A stretch of DNA of 18,476 bases from CAYNST01 sp964641175 (GTDB lineage Bacteria; Pseudomonadota; Gammaproteobacteria; Pseudomonadales; Cellvibrionaceae), in NCBI GenBank assembly GCA_964641175.1, contig CAZXLJ010000065.1, forward strand, positions 1 to 18,476, in the 5' to 3' direction. Under the pieces are notes generated by a model, which did not search any database, had not been told where the DNA came from, and worked only from the letters and a program-made list of their open reading frames with translations. Positions 8,185 through 18,476 of this stretch are shown piece after piece; the first letter of the stretch is position 1, and each line of letters starts with the position of its first letter. The position numbers and the translations under genes were made by a program.

Positions 8185-9084
8185 TTATCTTCCTCTGAGT
8201 GTGCAGTAGGCCAGTTTCCAGGCGGCCATATCCATAGGAGCGCTGCGCAGGCTGCGCCATGCGTACTTTCTGGCCGTAGAAAAATATTGGGACTTGAGAG
8301 CCCACCAACCCCATTTTTTGTATAAATCCCGGGCTGACGGATTGGCGTGCGGCGGGGGAAAGCGGCTTTCGTCAAAGGCAATCCCACGACGTTTGTGGGC
8401 CGCCTGCACTGCCGCCCTGGCTGATCGATACTGTTTTTCTCGACTGGCTGCACCAATACTGGCGGGATGCTGACGATAGCTCAACAGCACCTGATCGAGG
8501 TTGGCCAATTCTCCCACTTCAGCAACCCGCAGCCATAAATCAAGGTCTTCGGCACAAGGGTAGTCTTCGCTGTAAAAACCAACACGCGACAGCGCTTCCT
8601 TTCGAATGATCGCACTCGGATGAATAATGGCTCCGCCCAGGCCCGCCATATGCTCGGCGTCAATCTGCGCATGGCGGGTGGCGGTGCCCATGGCCTTGAT
8701 CGGGGCGCCATCCGCGTCGATCAGCAACACCTCGCAACCCGAACCCAGCACCTGGGGATTGTCCTCCATAAACTGGTACTGCCGGGCAAAACGCTCGGGG
8801 TGTGCCACATCATCTGCGTCCATCCGCACGATATAGGGCGCGCGTGCCATCTGGCAGCCCTCATTGAGGCTTGCCACCAAACCGCGGTTTTCCCGGCTGA
8901 CCAGGCGGATTCGCGGGTCCCGCCCGGCAAAGGCTGCGAGGACTGCGCCGCTGCCGTCAGTGGAGCCATCATCAATAATGATGAACTCAAAGTCCGGCAG
9001 GGATTGGGTGAGGATACTGTCGACGGTCTCGCTGAGGAACGGGCCTGCGTTATACACCGACATGACGACCGAAAGCTTGCACAT
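8185..9084 (-). CDS. Family 2 glycosyltransferase
   Basis: This 299-aa protein has a GT-A fold start, SVVMSVYNAGPFL (5-17), followed by FEFIIIDDGSTDGS (32-45), and the metal/nucleotide motif MDADD (88-92), all typical of GT2 enzymes that use nucleotide sugars. There is no membrane segment, so it is probably peripheral on the cytoplasmic face. I chose the ATG at 9084, with AGGTG 8 nt upstream, over a TTG 18 nt earlier that would add six weak residues. It starts 24 nt after the ABC exporter stop and ends 6 nt before the ligase-like gene. It presumably adds one sugar to a lipid-linked repeat unit. The donor and the linkage cannot be read from sequence. Confidence 0.85.
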   Translation of the reverse strand: MCKLSVVMSVYNAGPFLSETVDSILTQSLPDFEFIIIDDGSTDGSGAVLAAFAGRDPRIRLVSRENRGLVASLNEGCQMARAPYIVRMDADDVAHPERFARQYQFMEDNPQVLGSGCEVLLIDADGAPIKAMGTATRHAQIDAEHMAGLGGAIIHPSAIIRKEALSRVGFYSEDYPCAEDLDLWLRVAEVGELANLDQVLLSYRQHPASIGAASREKQYRSARAAVQAAHKRRGIAFDESRFPPPHANPSARDLYKKWGWWALKSQYFSTARKYAWRSLRSAPMDMAAWKLAYCTLRGR

Positions 9085-9108
9085 AACGACGACACCTACC
9101 AATTGATG

Positions 9109-10950
9109 CTATATCACTGAAGGGTCTTTACCGCTCCAGACAGACGACGTGTCGCCTTCCTGAACCCGCACCAGCTCGTTGAACTTCGCAGACGAGACCA
9201 ACAGCGCGTCGTAGCTTCCCTGGGCGACGACGGTGCCCGAGTCAAATACGGCGATGTTGTCGCAATGTTTGATGGTACTCAGACGGTGGGCAATCATGAT
9301 GATGGTGACGTTTTTGGATAGCTCATAGATCGAGTCCATGATTTCCTTTTCGGTAATGGAATCGAGCGCACTGGTCGCCTCATCCAGCACCAGAATTTTC
9401 GGGTCTGCGTAAAGGGCTCTGGCAATTCCGATACGTTGCCGCTGCCCGCCACTCAGACGCGCACCGCGATCCCCTACCAGGGTGTTGTAACCCTCCGGCA
9501 AATCCTGTTCTATCAACTGGTCGATTCGAGCCAGGCGGGCGACCCGCTGCACTTGCTTGTGATCGATCAGTTTAGGTTCTATACCGAACGCGATATTTTC
9601 TGAAATCGACGCGTCGCTCAAAAAGATGGACTGCGGCACGTAGCCGACCATGTCCTGCAGTATCCTGAAATTGTCTGCCGCAACCACTTTGCCATCAATT
9701 GAGATGGTGCCGCTTTCCAGCTTGAGCAAGCCCAGCAGGATATCGATAAAGGTCGATTTACCGGAGCCGCTGGCCCCCACTACGCCAATGGCTGTTTTCG
9801 CAGTAATCGTCAGGTCGACACCATTGACTGCATAGCGGTCGGTATTGGGATATTTGTAACAGAGCTGGCGCACGTCGATGCGTTCGAAACTGGCACTCGG
9901 TTGACCCGGGTCCCGGCCGGGAAGTCCGTCTTTGACTCGCAGCCGCAGAATGTCGTCATGAATAATATCGAGTGCCGGCAGGGCGTAACGTATTCGGGAA
10001 AAATTGGTAAATGCTTCCTGCATTGCAGGTACGAGGCGATAGCCCGCCAGCGCGTAAAGGCTGATCAATGGCAGGATTTTAAGGATGTCCTGCCCCATGT
10101 GAACCATTCCGATTACAAACAGCAACATCGCCCCGAACACCAGTGTTTCAATAATGTAGCGAGGGATTTTGGAGGCAGTGCCCGCGAAGACTTCCAATGG
10201 TAAAACCCGGGCGGTCAGATCTTTATGATTGTTGTAGAAAAAGGCATCCCGACCCATGATTTTCGTATCTTTTATACCGCCAAACGCTTCGGAGACCAAC
10301 TTGAAACGCATCATGGAGATCTCGGACAGCAATCTGCCGTTATTGGTCAGCTTGCGGCGGATCGCGATGGATATCAGAAAATAAACACTGCCCAGAAACA
10401 CCATCGCAGTCAGCGCCACCACGGGGTCTATCACCACAAGCATCAGCACGAGAAATAACGCTGTCACGGCTTTGGTAATCCCCATCAGCAGAGGAACCAT
10501 GATACCCGTTACCACCCTGGCGACTTCGCTCATGATATTTTTCGTCAGCTCAGCCGAATTATTGTTGAGGAAATAGATGTACGGTTGTGAAAGGTAGGTT
10601 TTAAACAACGAATTGCTCAGCACCAGGCCGAAGGCGTAGGAATACTTGTCCACCAGCCACACGGTCAAAGTCAGGGTAATGTTCGATATCACCAGGATCG
10701 CCAGCACGGCAAGACCGCTATACAGGATCATGTCGTAGTAGCCGCTAATGCCGAAATACTCGGTCAGAGCCTGGAAAACCACGTTTTCCTCAGCCAGCTC
10801 GGGCTTGGCCAGCAACGCAATAAAAGGTGCGAAGGATGCAATGCTGATGACCTGAAGTATGCTGGACATAACGCTGATAAACAGGATCGAGATCAGCTGG
10901 ATCTTCTGCTTCTTGCTGATCAGGTCAAATATCTTCTTGATTACATTCAT
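9109..10950 (-). CDS. Full-length ABC exporter (MsbA/PglK-type flippase)
   Basis: This 613-aa protein fuses a membrane domain to an ATPase domain. Hydrophobic segments fall near 18-46, 73-98, 143-165, 168-195, 266-284 and 286-305, consistent with six helices. The ATPase carries Walker A GASGSGKST (392-400), a Q-loop at Gln440 (GYVPQS), signature LSGGQRQR (499-506), Walker B ILVLDE (519-524) and the switch His555. The domain order, size and N-terminal MNVIKKIFDLISKKQK match exporters that flip lipid-linked oligosaccharides (PglK) or lipid A (MsbA). No separate Wzx flippase and no Wzm/Wzt pair are in the window, so it is the likely translocator for this locus. The start has no strong Shine-Dalgarno sequence, but the N-terminus fits the family. 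Substrate assignment rests on context. Confidence 0.85.
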   Translation of the reverse strand: MNVIKKIFDLISKKQKIQLISILFISVMSSILQVISIASFAPFIALLAKPELAEENVVFQALTEYFGISGYYDMILYSGLAVLAILVISNITLTLTVWLVDKYSYAFGLVLSNSLFKTYLSQPYIYFLNNNSAELTKNIMSEVARVVTGIMVPLLMGITKAVTALFLVLMLVVIDPVVALTAMVFLGSVYFLISIAIRRKLTNNGRLLSEISMMRFKLVSEAFGGIKDTKIMGRDAFFYNNHKDLTARVLPLEVFAGTASKIPRYIIETLVFGAMLLFVIGMVHMGQDILKILPLISLYALAGYRLVPAMQEAFTNFSRIRYALPALDIIHDDILRLRVKDGLPGRDPGQPSASFERIDVRQLCYKYPNTDRYAVNGVDLTITAKTAIGVVGASGSGKSTFIDILLGLLKLESGTISIDGKVVAADNFRILQDMVGYVPQSIFLSDASISENIAFGIEPKLIDHKQVQRVARLARIDQLIEQDLPEGYNTLVGDRGARLSGGQRQRIGIARALYADPKILVLDEATSALDSITEKEIMDSIYELSKNVTIIMIAHRLSTIKHCDNIAVFDSGTVVAQGSYDALLVSSAKFNELVRVQEGDTSSVWSGKDPSVI

Positions 10951-11082
10951 ATATGTGTTTCTGAATCCATTGTGCCTCGAAGGGGAGTTCCAGGCGGAGT
11001 TGTATGAGTGCTCTTACATTTCAACTTTTCGCAATTCGCGCTGCCCTTCCGGTCACGGCACCAGCCCGACATCGCCTGGTTC
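10951..11082. other. Intergenic region between glycosyltransferase and ABC exporter genes
   Basis: This 132-nt spacer is longer than the others inside this gene block. I see no clear terminator or good promoter pair on the minus strand. It could hold a weak internal promoter for the exporter gene, which has a poor ribosome binding site. Confidence 0.3.
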
Positions 11083-12048
11083 TCATGATTTCCGCAGCAC
11101 CGCCTTGACCTTTCCCTGAACGTACCAGAGGAGCATCCGGACGACCTCGCCTTTCACCACGGTTGCAGGGCGCCAGGCCAGCAGAATCATCAATTGCTTT
11201 TTGGCGCAATCGAGTTCCTTCTGCCGGAAATACTGCTTTGCAGTCACCAGGATATGATTCTCGACATGATCCAGCGCCAGCGGGCGATGCGCTTCGTCGC
11301 AATAGCCGGCAATTACCTCGTAGCCCTTGATTACATCCCGGGCGGAATTGCCGGAATTTTTTTCATCCGTAGTCAACTGGTTATCGTGAATCCGATAGTT
11401 GACCAGAGTCTCCGGGTCATACCAGACGCGGCAATGTCTGCAAATGCGATACCACATCTCCCAGTCCAATGTGTAACGCAGGTCGGAGCGGAAATTGCCG
11501 ATCCGTTGATAAACGGATTTTTTGACGACGATACAGGGAGGTTGCACGACGTTGCGGTAGGCTTGCCACCGTGCCATATCCGGAAATATGCCGGCCCGCT
11601 TGGCGATCAGCATACCCACACCGATCTTCAGATCGTCCCCGTTGATGTAGTTGTGCCGCGCAACAAATGCTTCGAATTCATCACTGAACAGAGTGGCCGC
11701 GAAAAAATGCTTGTAGAAATCCGGTTCCACGGTGTCATCCTCGTGAAGGATGTGCACCCACTCCCCGTTGGCTACCTCGATGCACTTGTTCCAGTTTTCC
11801 GATATCGGCAGTGTCGAATCGTTTTCCACATAGTGGAAGTCGAACTCCGGCAGCAATGTCTGGACGACGCCCTCTTCCTTCTTGTTGTTCAGTATGGTGA
11901 TCGAATAATCCGAAAGCCCTTCCGTCACCGACCTCAGATTGACCAGAGTTTTCCTCAGATTGTGATCCTGCCGGTAAACCGGCACCACAATGGCCAGCTT
12001 CACACGCGCCTGAGCGGGTTCGGCATTACTGGATGGTTCCTCGAACAT
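11083..12048 (-). CDS. Family 2 glycosyltransferase
   Basis: This 321-aa protein has the GT-A opening LAIVVPVYRQDHNL (18-31), the second strand YSITILNNKK (48-57), SENWNKCIEVANGEWVHILH (83-102), and an acidic metal-binding motif HEDD (102-105) in place of the usual DxD. This form is common in GT2 proteins that glycosylate surface polysaccharides. A hydrophobic C-terminal segment (LMILLAWRPATVV, then MLLWYV) may touch the membrane. The ATG at 12048 has AAGGA about 9 nt upstream. Its first 16 residues are Ser/Ala/Pro-rich and precede the fold. It follows the structured 290-nt region after cysNC, and may begin a separate transcript. Donor and acceptor are unknown. Confidence 0.85.
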   Translation of the reverse strand: MFEEPSSNAEPAQARVKLAIVVPVYRQDHNLRKTLVNLRSVTEGLSDYSITILNNKKEEGVVQTLLPEFDFHYVENDSTLPISENWNKCIEVANGEWVHILHEDDTVEPDFYKHFFAATLFSDEFEAFVARHNYINGDDLKIGVGMLIAKRAGIFPDMARWQAYRNVVQPPCIVVKKSVYQRIGNFRSDLRYTLDWEMWYRICRHCRVWYDPETLVNYRIHDNQLTTDEKNSGNSARDVIKGYEVIAGYCDEAHRPLALDHVENHILVTAKQYFRQKELDCAKKQLMILLAWRPATVVKGEVVRMLLWYVQGKVKAVLRKS

Positions 12049-12134
12049 GGCATTCTTTCCTTACCTGAAATTTTCTCCGCCCGCTCAGGGGCTGCGCGCA
12101 CCCGTGCCGCGACTGCAGCATGCGGGTCAGTCAT

Positions 12135-12160
12135 CCTGATACTGTATCGGCCTGATACTG
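12135..12160. repeat. Tandem 10-bp repeat, possible operator
   Basis: CCTGATACTG occurs at 12135-12144 and again at 12151-12160, a 16-bp period. Between them GTATC-GGCCT-GATAC forms an imperfect inverted repeat. It lies about 90-110 nt upstream of the glycosyltransferase start at 12048, a position that suits a regulator site. The function is inferred. Confidence 0.4.
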
Positions 12161-12191
12161 CCTTGACCAATTCGCTGCACGTTGCCGTTTG

Positions 12192-12207
12192 AACGCAGGC
12201 CTGCGTT
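12192..12207. promoter_or_regulatory. Perfect 16-bp palindrome
   Basis: AACGCAGGCCTGCGTT is identical to its reverse complement. On the plus strand it is followed six bases later by a six-T run (12214-12219), but with no plus-strand gene upstream a terminator role is unlikely. A dimeric regulator operator for the minus-strand gene at 12048 is possible. Confidence 0.4.
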
Positions 12208-12217
12208 GAGCCATTTT

Positions 12218-12286
12218 TTGGTGCCTGCACCCAGGTTCAGGTGCCCTGCACTGAAGCCAAAGGCTTCAGGCAAGTCAAGGCACCAA
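12218..12286. repeat. Nested inverted repeats
   Basis: The outer arms are TTGGTGCCT (12218-12226) and AGGCACCAA (12278-12286). Inside is an 8-bp hairpin, CTGAAGCC-AAA-GGCTTCAG (12251-12269), and short GGTGC/GCACC pairs at 12220-12231. TTCAG at 12236-12240 can instead pair with CTGAA at 12251-12255, so the inner hairpin has a competing fold. No T-run follows on the minus strand, so this is not a standard intrinsic terminator. Confidence 0.5.
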
Positions 12287-12316
12287 ACTTATAGGTATAG
12301 CACATGGCCACGCACA

Positions 12317-12333
12317 GCCCGGAGGTTCCGGGC
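12317..12333 (-). terminator. GC hairpin after the cysNC stop, possible terminator
   Basis: GCCCGGA (12317-12323) and TCCGGGC (12327-12333) form a perfect 7-bp stem with a 3-nt loop, starting 5 nt past the stop codon. No T tract follows on the minus strand. It may stabilise the 3' end or act with other signals rather than terminate alone. Confidence 0.4.
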
Positions 12334-12338
12334 CGGCC

Positions 12339-14237
12339 TCACTCGATGATATTGGTTCGCTTGAGATGCTTGACCATTCGCGAAATTATCGACGTCTGGG
12401 ACTCGGCACTGGTGTCGAATTCCATTTCCGGATCGGACGGCTCCTCATAAGGCGAATCAATCCCGGTAAACTGTTTGATTTCACCCGCACGGGCTTTGCG
12501 ATAGAGGCCTTTTGGATCGCGCTCTTCACACACGGCCAGCGGCGTCTTTATATAGACTTCCATAAACTCCCCCGGCCCCACCATCTGCCGCACCATTTGA
12601 CGCTCGCGTCTGAAGGGCGAGATGAAAGACACCAACACTACCAGCCCGGCATCCAGCATCAGTTTGGCGACCTCGCCCACGCGGCGGATGTTCTCCACCC
12701 GATCGCGCTCACTGAAACCGAGATCTGAACACAGGCCATGTCGGATATTGTCGCCGTCCAACAGGTAAGTGTTGTAACCCATCGCAAACAGCTGCCGCTC
12801 AAGTGCGTTGGCGGTCGTCGATTTGCCAGACCCCGAAAGGCCCGTAAACCAGATAATTGCGGGTTTCTGCTTGAAGCGGCCGGCGCGCGAAGCGCGATCC
12901 ACATCCATGGTATGCCAGACAACATTCTGTCGACCCAGGGATTCGGCGACCATGCCGGCCCCGACCGTGACGTTGGTGAGACGGTCGATAAATATCAGGC
13001 TGCCGGTTGCGCGTGAGTGCTGATACTTGTCGATGACCACGGGCTCGGTTACCTGCAGCACGCAGCGGGCGATCTCATTCAGCTGCACTTCTTCGCCCTT
13101 CAGGTGTTCGAGCGAATTCACATCGATTTTATAGACTATTTCCGAAATGCTGCCGGAAACTTCAGCGGTCCCGACCTTGATGTTATAGGTCTTGTTCAGT
13201 GCCAGCGGCTTCTCATGCATCCAGACAACATCAACCACCATGGTATTGGCGGCCTCGACGGCGTCGTCCACTGCGACCAGCATATTTCCGCGAGAGATAT
13301 CAATTTCATCCTGCAGGGTGAGCGTCACCGCTGTACCTGCGGCCGCTTCATCAAGCTCACCGTCAAAAGTCACGATTTGCCTGACGATGCTTTCCACGCC
13401 GGACGGCAGCACCTTGAGCGCCATGCCCGGACGTACGACACCGGCGGCAACGGTGCCGCAATAGCCACGGAAGTTGAGGTTGGGTCGGTTCACATACTGA
13501 ACGGGAAACCGGAAGTCCGCGAGAGTGTCATCGTTTTCGACAGGTACGCTCTCCAGCAACGGCAGCAGACACTCGCCCTGATACCAGTCCATGGCGGTGC
13601 TGCGATCGACAATATTGTCGCCCTTGAGCGCAGACAATGGAATGAAATGCATGTTGCGGACGTTCAGCCGCGCAGAGAACTCTTTGTAGTTCTGGACGAT
13701 TTCATTGAATTTCTCCTGGGAGTATCCGATCAGATCCATTTTGTTCACGGCGATTACGAAATGCTTGATGCCGAGCAATGAGCAGATAAAACTGTGACGC
13801 CGCGTCTGAACCTGAACCCCGTAGCGCGCATCAATCAGCAGGATCGCAAGGTTCGCCGTCGACGCACCGGTGGCCATATTGCGTGTGTACTGCTCGTGAC
13901 CGGGCGTGTCCGCGATAATGAACTTGCGCTTGTCTGTGGAAAAATACCGATAGGCCACATCGATGGTTATACCCTGCTCCCGCTCAGACTGCAGGCCATC
14001 GACCAGCAGCGCGAGATCCACTTCATCTCCGGTAGTCCCCTTGGACTTGCTGTCCCGGGTAATGGCCGCCATCTGATCTTCATAAATCATTTTGGTGTCA
14101 TGCAACAGACGACCGATCAGTGTCGACTTGCCATCATCCACACTGCCACATGTAATAAAACGCAACAGGTCTTTTTCTTCATGCTGCTTGAGATATTCAT
14201 GGATATCTTCAGCGAGTAGATTGGGTTGAACATTCAT
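12339..14237 (-). CDS. cysNC: Bifunctional sulfate adenylyltransferase subunit 1 / APS kinase
   Basis: This 632-aa fusion makes PAPS from sulfate with CysD. The N-terminal half is a CysN GTPase with GSVDDGKST (31-39), DTPGH (110-114) and NKMD (165-168), followed by beta-barrel domains to about residue 435. The C-terminal half is APS kinase (CysC), with P-loop GLSGSGKST (466-474), DGDNIRHGLCSDLGFS (494-509) and FISPFRRERQ (538-547) containing the expected Ser540. The layout matches NodQ-type fusions that feed sulfotransferases. I chose the ATG at 14237 because GAGGA lies 8 nt upstream. A TTG 15 nt earlier overlaps that site. The start is 11 nt after the cysD stop. The product acts in the cytoplasm. 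Confidence 0.95.
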   Translation of the reverse strand: MNVQPNLLAEDIHEYLKQHEEKDLLRFITCGSVDDGKSTLIGRLLHDTKMIYEDQMAAITRDSKSKGTTGDEVDLALLVDGLQSEREQGITIDVAYRYFSTDKRKFIIADTPGHEQYTRNMATGASTANLAILLIDARYGVQVQTRRHSFICSLLGIKHFVIAVNKMDLIGYSQEKFNEIVQNYKEFSARLNVRNMHFIPLSALKGDNIVDRSTAMDWYQGECLLPLLESVPVENDDTLADFRFPVQYVNRPNLNFRGYCGTVAAGVVRPGMALKVLPSGVESIVRQIVTFDGELDEAAAGTAVTLTLQDEIDISRGNMLVAVDDAVEAANTMVVDVVWMHEKPLALNKTYNIKVGTAEVSGSISEIVYKIDVNSLEHLKGEEVQLNEIARCVLQVTEPVVIDKYQHSRATGSLIFIDRLTNVTVGAGMVAESLGRQNVVWHTMDVDRASRAGRFKQKPAIIWFTGLSGSGKSTTANALERQLFAMGYNTYLLDGDNIRHGLCSDLGFSERDRVENIRRVGEVAKLMLDAGLVVLVSFISPFRRERQMVRQMVGPGEFMEVYIKTPLAVCEERDPKGLYRKARAGEIKQFTGIDSPYEEPSDPEMEFDTSAESQTSIISRMVKHLKRTNIIE

Positions 14238-17200
14238 TGGTCTAGTCCTCAAAAATAACCTTCGCGTTTTTTCTTTTCCATGGATCCGGACTCATCGTGA
14301 TCTATCGCCCGACCCGAACGTTCCGACGTTTTGGTCAGCAACATTTCCTGAATGATCTCCGGCAGTGTCTGCGCCTTCGATTCGACCGCCCCGGTCAGCG
14401 GATAGCAGCCGAGTGTTCTGAAACGAACCCATTTCATCACCGGTTTTTCGCCTTCGCGCAGTGGCAGCCGGTCGTCATCCACCATAATCAGCATGCCATC
14501 ACGCTCCACCACCGGGCGCTGGGCTGACAGATACAGGGGAACAATCGGTATCTGCTCCAGATAGATGTATTGCCAGATATCCAGCTCGGTCCAGTTCGAC
14601 AGGGGAAATACACGAATGCTCTCGCCCTTGTTGATGCGCGAGTTGTACAGGTTCCATAGTTCGGGACGCTGGTTTTTCGGATCCCAGCGATGGTACTTGT
14701 CGCGAAATGAATAGACACGTTCCTTCGCGCGGGATTTTTCTTCATCGCGGCGTGCGCCGCCGAATGCGGCATCAAAGCCGTACTTGTCCAGCGCCTGCTT
14801 GAGCGCCACGGTCTTCATGATGTCGGTATATTTGGCACTTCCGTGATCGAAAGGATTGATGTTTTCCGCTCGTCCCTCTTCGTTGATGTGCTCAATCAGC
14901 TGCATGCCGACATCCCGGGCCATCTGATCACGAAACTGGATCATTTCCCGAAACTTCCAGGTGGTATTGACATGCATCAGCGGGAATGGCGGAGCACCGG
15001 GTGCGAAAGCCTTGCGGGCAAGATGCAGCATCACAGAAGAATCTTTTCCGATCGAGTACAGCATGACCGGATTGTCAAACTGGGCCGCCACCTCCCGGAT
15101 AATATAAATGGATTCCGCTTCAAGCTGCTTCAGGTGAGTACGGCGTTTCTGAGTAACGGACATAAATATTCCTTGAATTTCAATAAACGTATCTCGGCTT
15201 CTGGTGCTTTGTGCACGTTTGCCCACACGGATTGTTTCAACCCCGCCCAGGGACGGGATGCTTGCAGACAGACCCTCGGTATTCCTAGCTCATCCAGAGT
15301 TCTGCCGGCGCAGAGCAGACAATAAAATACGGGTTAAGCAGGGAGTCTTTAGAGTTGTAGCGCAAGGGCTCTTTTGTCTCCCAATTAATCACCTGTCCGC
15401 CCGCCGCTTCCACCACTGCTTGCGCGGCCGCGGTATCCCACTCGCTGGTCAACCCCAGGCGGGGATACAGGTCCGCCCGACCTTCCGCCACCAGACACAG
15501 CTTCAGAGAGCTCCCCATGGAAACGATGTCGCATTCGGGAAAAACCTTGACAAACTCGGCGAATTCCTCGCTCTGATGAGAGCGGCTGCCAACGATTCTC
15601 CAGTGGCTGTTTCCCTGGGGCACCGGGGCCACTTCAATGCGCTTCGGTGTGCCCGAATCACCTTCCCGCTTGAACGCACCACTGCCGGCCGCGCCGTAGT
15701 ACAACCAGCTCTTCGCCGGAGCGTAGACAACGCCCAGTACCGGCACGCCGCTTTTTATCAGGGCGATGTTGACGGTAAATTCTCCATTGCGCTTGATAAA
15801 TTCCTTGGTACCGTCCAATGGATCTATTAACCAATATTCCTCCCAGCTGCGCCGCGTCGCCCAGGGGATTTCAGCTCCCTCCTCGGAGAGCACAGGGCCG
15901 TGACCAAGCGATGCGAGCCGCTCCATCAAAACTTCATGACTTCTTTGATCCGCCAGAGTCAGCGGAGACTGATCGTCCTTCAGTTGAATGCCAAAATCCT
16001 TGCTTTCATAAACTTCGCAAATTGCACGACCGGCATCAACCGCTGCCGCACAGGCAATTTCAAGCAGATTTTCGTAGTTCATCGCATACCTTCCGAGAGT
16101 GGGCGAAAAAAGATCGGCGCAAGCGGACTGATTGCCTCCGGGAGACGTTGACATTCCGGCTTCTGAGCAGCGCGGCATTATACACTCGCCGCGTCTTTTG
16201 ATGGGCTCCTTTACTCGGACACGTTGCGTTAGCAAGAATCGATCCACGCATAGCGCGTCTCCGCTTCGCAAGCAATGCTGCATGCGATTCTGATTATTGA
16301 TTCGGGTGGCGGGGCGGGATCGCTCCGTGCGTCGTCCGACTACGGTGCTGTTGTGGTTCCGGTCACCCATGAAGTCGCTGTACTATGACCAACTCGAATC
16401 GATCCTTTCATACTCCCGCCATCGCGTGAACCGACTATGACTTCCGGCATCAACCAGAAAATTGGGCGCATTTTTTACCTGATACCCGACATCCACCGAA
16501 GCGATTACAGCCCGCGCAAGCTTTGGCGCGCAGTAAAGCGCGGCAAAGCGCGGGCTCATATCCGGACCCACTGGTGGCGCAAACCCAAGCCCGTCGGCGG
16601 TATCAAGGTTATGTACCAGCACTGCCTGCTACTGCAGGAACTCGGTTATGACGCATGGCCCTTACGGATGGGCCGCTACGAAGGCAATTTTTTCGACTAT
16701 CCCATTCACTGTCGCACCATCGCTGAGACAGGGTTTCAACTGCAAGCCAATGACGTCGTCGTCTGTCCGGAAATTACGCCCTATCTCGGCCTGCAGTTTG
16801 GCAAGGCCAAAGCTGTCATGTTTGCGCAAAACTGGACGCATATGTACGGCAAACTCAACGCGGGCGATCATCAGCGTGGCTACATTGAGCTCGGTTATGA
16901 CCGGATCATGGTTTGCGGAAGCTATCTGCAGACCACCGTGGTTCGGGATCCTCCTGGATATGTATCGCTGGTCAACAATTTCATTGATCTGGAAAAATTC
17001 CGGGCGGCACCAGAGCGACGCGTAACCAACCGGATTCTCGCCCTGCCGCGAAAAAATCCCGATGATCTCATGGCGATCCAGAACTTGCTTAAAGACCGCC
17101 AGCCGGATTTTCATCTGATTGACGGGGTACCGGAATCCCGGATGATTGACGAATACCAGCAAGCGGACATTTTTCTGGCAACCGGATATCCGGAAGGCTT

Positions 17201-18476
17201 CGGGCTACCGCCGCTCGAAGCAATGGCCTGCGGTGCCGCGGTCGTCGGCTTTACTGGCGGGGGAGCCAGTGAATTCATGCATGATTCCAGCACTGCGCTG
17301 GTCGCCGACGACGGTGACGTCGAAACTGCCGCGCGCAAACTGGCTCAATTGCTGGATGACCGGGATCTGCGGGAAACCCTGCGCCGGCAAGGCCACGAGA
17401 TTGCGCAAACTTATGGACGCGACCGCACCAAACGCCAGCTGGCCGAATTCTACGCCACGCTTGTGGCCTAGGATCCGGATTGGCTCACTTCAGATAGCGC
17501 CTGTCAATATCGTTGATTTTTCGCTGGACCGCCATGCGAACTGAAGCAGGGCCGACCCGCTTGCTGGAAATAAACATCAGCCAGTTCAAAAACCCGTATC
17601 TTCTGACATTGAATTTCACCCGGTAACTGCGATTTTGCAGCCATATCCGAAATTTTTCCCAGCCCTCCGGAGCGCGCAGCTCGGGGGTGATCACCTCGTA
17701 ACCCCGACTTTTCATCAGGTCTTCACATTGGTACTCAACCCACGCAATTTCCTGCGGCGAAAGTTTGTCGCGCCACTGCCGGGCGAATTTTGCACTAGGC
17801 CTGCTATAGGTCGTATCCCCTTCGATATTGAGCATGGCAACGTCATACTCCACGCCAAGGAAATCACAAATTCGTTTCATTTCCCCGTCCGGATCGGCCA
17901 CCAGATCCTCGAACCGCACCGTCATGCGACGGGATGCATCCACCCTGCTACAAAGCAGATCCCAGTGACGTTCCGGTTTTAACCAGTATTGTGCACCTTC
18001 GTGGACATTACCTACCCAACCCATTCCGATACAGGAATTGGCGACGTCGCGGGGATCACGCAACAAATGTATGAAGCGGGCCTTGGGCCAGATCAGAGGC
18101 AAAAGATCCATGCGCGAATGAATCGACGCCCCGATCAGATTGCCCGGCTGGCGATCGTATATCTGCTCAAGAAAGCTCTTTACCAGTTCGACATAATCAA
18201 GATTTTTGTTGACTGTCAGCTGGTGCGCCTGCGTCTGCCTGTCATTGGCGACAAATCGGTGATAAGCCTCCAGGTCGGGCCAGCGATCACCGATTGCCTG
18301 GGAAACGGCACCTTCAAATTCTCCGAAACAATTGATTTGAGGATGATGGTCGATCAACAGACGCAGCAGTGTCGTTCCTGACCGGAGCGGGCCCACGACA
18401 AAAAAAGGTTCTTCCAGCAGGTCGGCTTTTTTTCGAGGTAATGAGTTCATACTGCGAAACAATTCCCTTGATTATT

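Larger units (their letters stand above)
12049..12338. other. Structured intergenic region after cysNC
   Basis: These 290 nt contain no gene I accept. They hold a tandem 10-bp repeat (12135-12160), a 16-bp palindrome (12192-12207), nested inverted repeats (12218-12286) and a GC hairpin just after the cysNC stop (12317-12333). The region is the likely site where cysDNC transcription ends and glycan-gene transcription starts or is controlled. Confidence 0.6.

Overview
This window looks like part of a surface-polysaccharide locus whose product is probably sulfated. The host is most likely a Gammaproteobacterium. That is inferred from a fused CysN/CysC, a lone RfbF/RmlC-type sugar set, moderate-to-high GC and a G/C-run intergenic repeat at the left edge. 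Nothing in the window fixes the genus. Fourteen of the fifteen genes I accept lie on the minus strand. Only the glycosyltransferase at 16437-17471 is on the plus strand.

Layout in minus-strand transcription order (right to left): a PAPS-type sulfotransferase (17485-18450). Then, across a divergent 354-nt intergenic region, cysQ (15285-16082), cysD (14249-15163) and a cysN/cysC fusion (12339-14237). Next comes a structured 290-nt intergenic region with palindromes and hairpins. It is followed by a family 2 glycosyltransferase (11083-12048), a full-length ABC exporter (9109-10950), a second family 2 glycosyltransferase (8185-9084) and an O-antigen ligase/polymerase-like membrane protein (6646-8178). 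A five-gene nucleotide-sugar block follows: rfbF (5753-6526), an LhgO-like FAD oxidoreductase (4605-5702), an SDR epimerase/dehydratase (3490-4536), an RmlC-like cupin epimerase (2943-3476) and a Rossmann/SAF-domain oxidoreductase (1645-2946). That block ends in a strong hairpin (1611-1638). About 500 nt of apparently noncoding DNA then separates it from a second, unrelated-looking sulfotransferase (229-1101). The left edge holds a G/C-run inverted repeat (63-189) and a plus-strand intrinsic terminator (20-50) that belongs to a gene outside the window.

How the genes may work together: CysD/CysNC make APS and then PAPS. The sulfotransferases could move sulfate from PAPS to a glycan and release PAP, which CysQ would hydrolyse to AMP. 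RfbF makes CDP-glucose, which the four oxidoreductase/epimerase-type enzymes may turn into an unusual sugar. The three glycosyltransferases assemble the repeat unit, the ABC exporter may flip it, and the ligase-like protein may polymerise it or attach it to a carrier. The enzyme families are read directly from motifs. That they form one pathway, and that the final glycan is sulfated, is inference from gene context.
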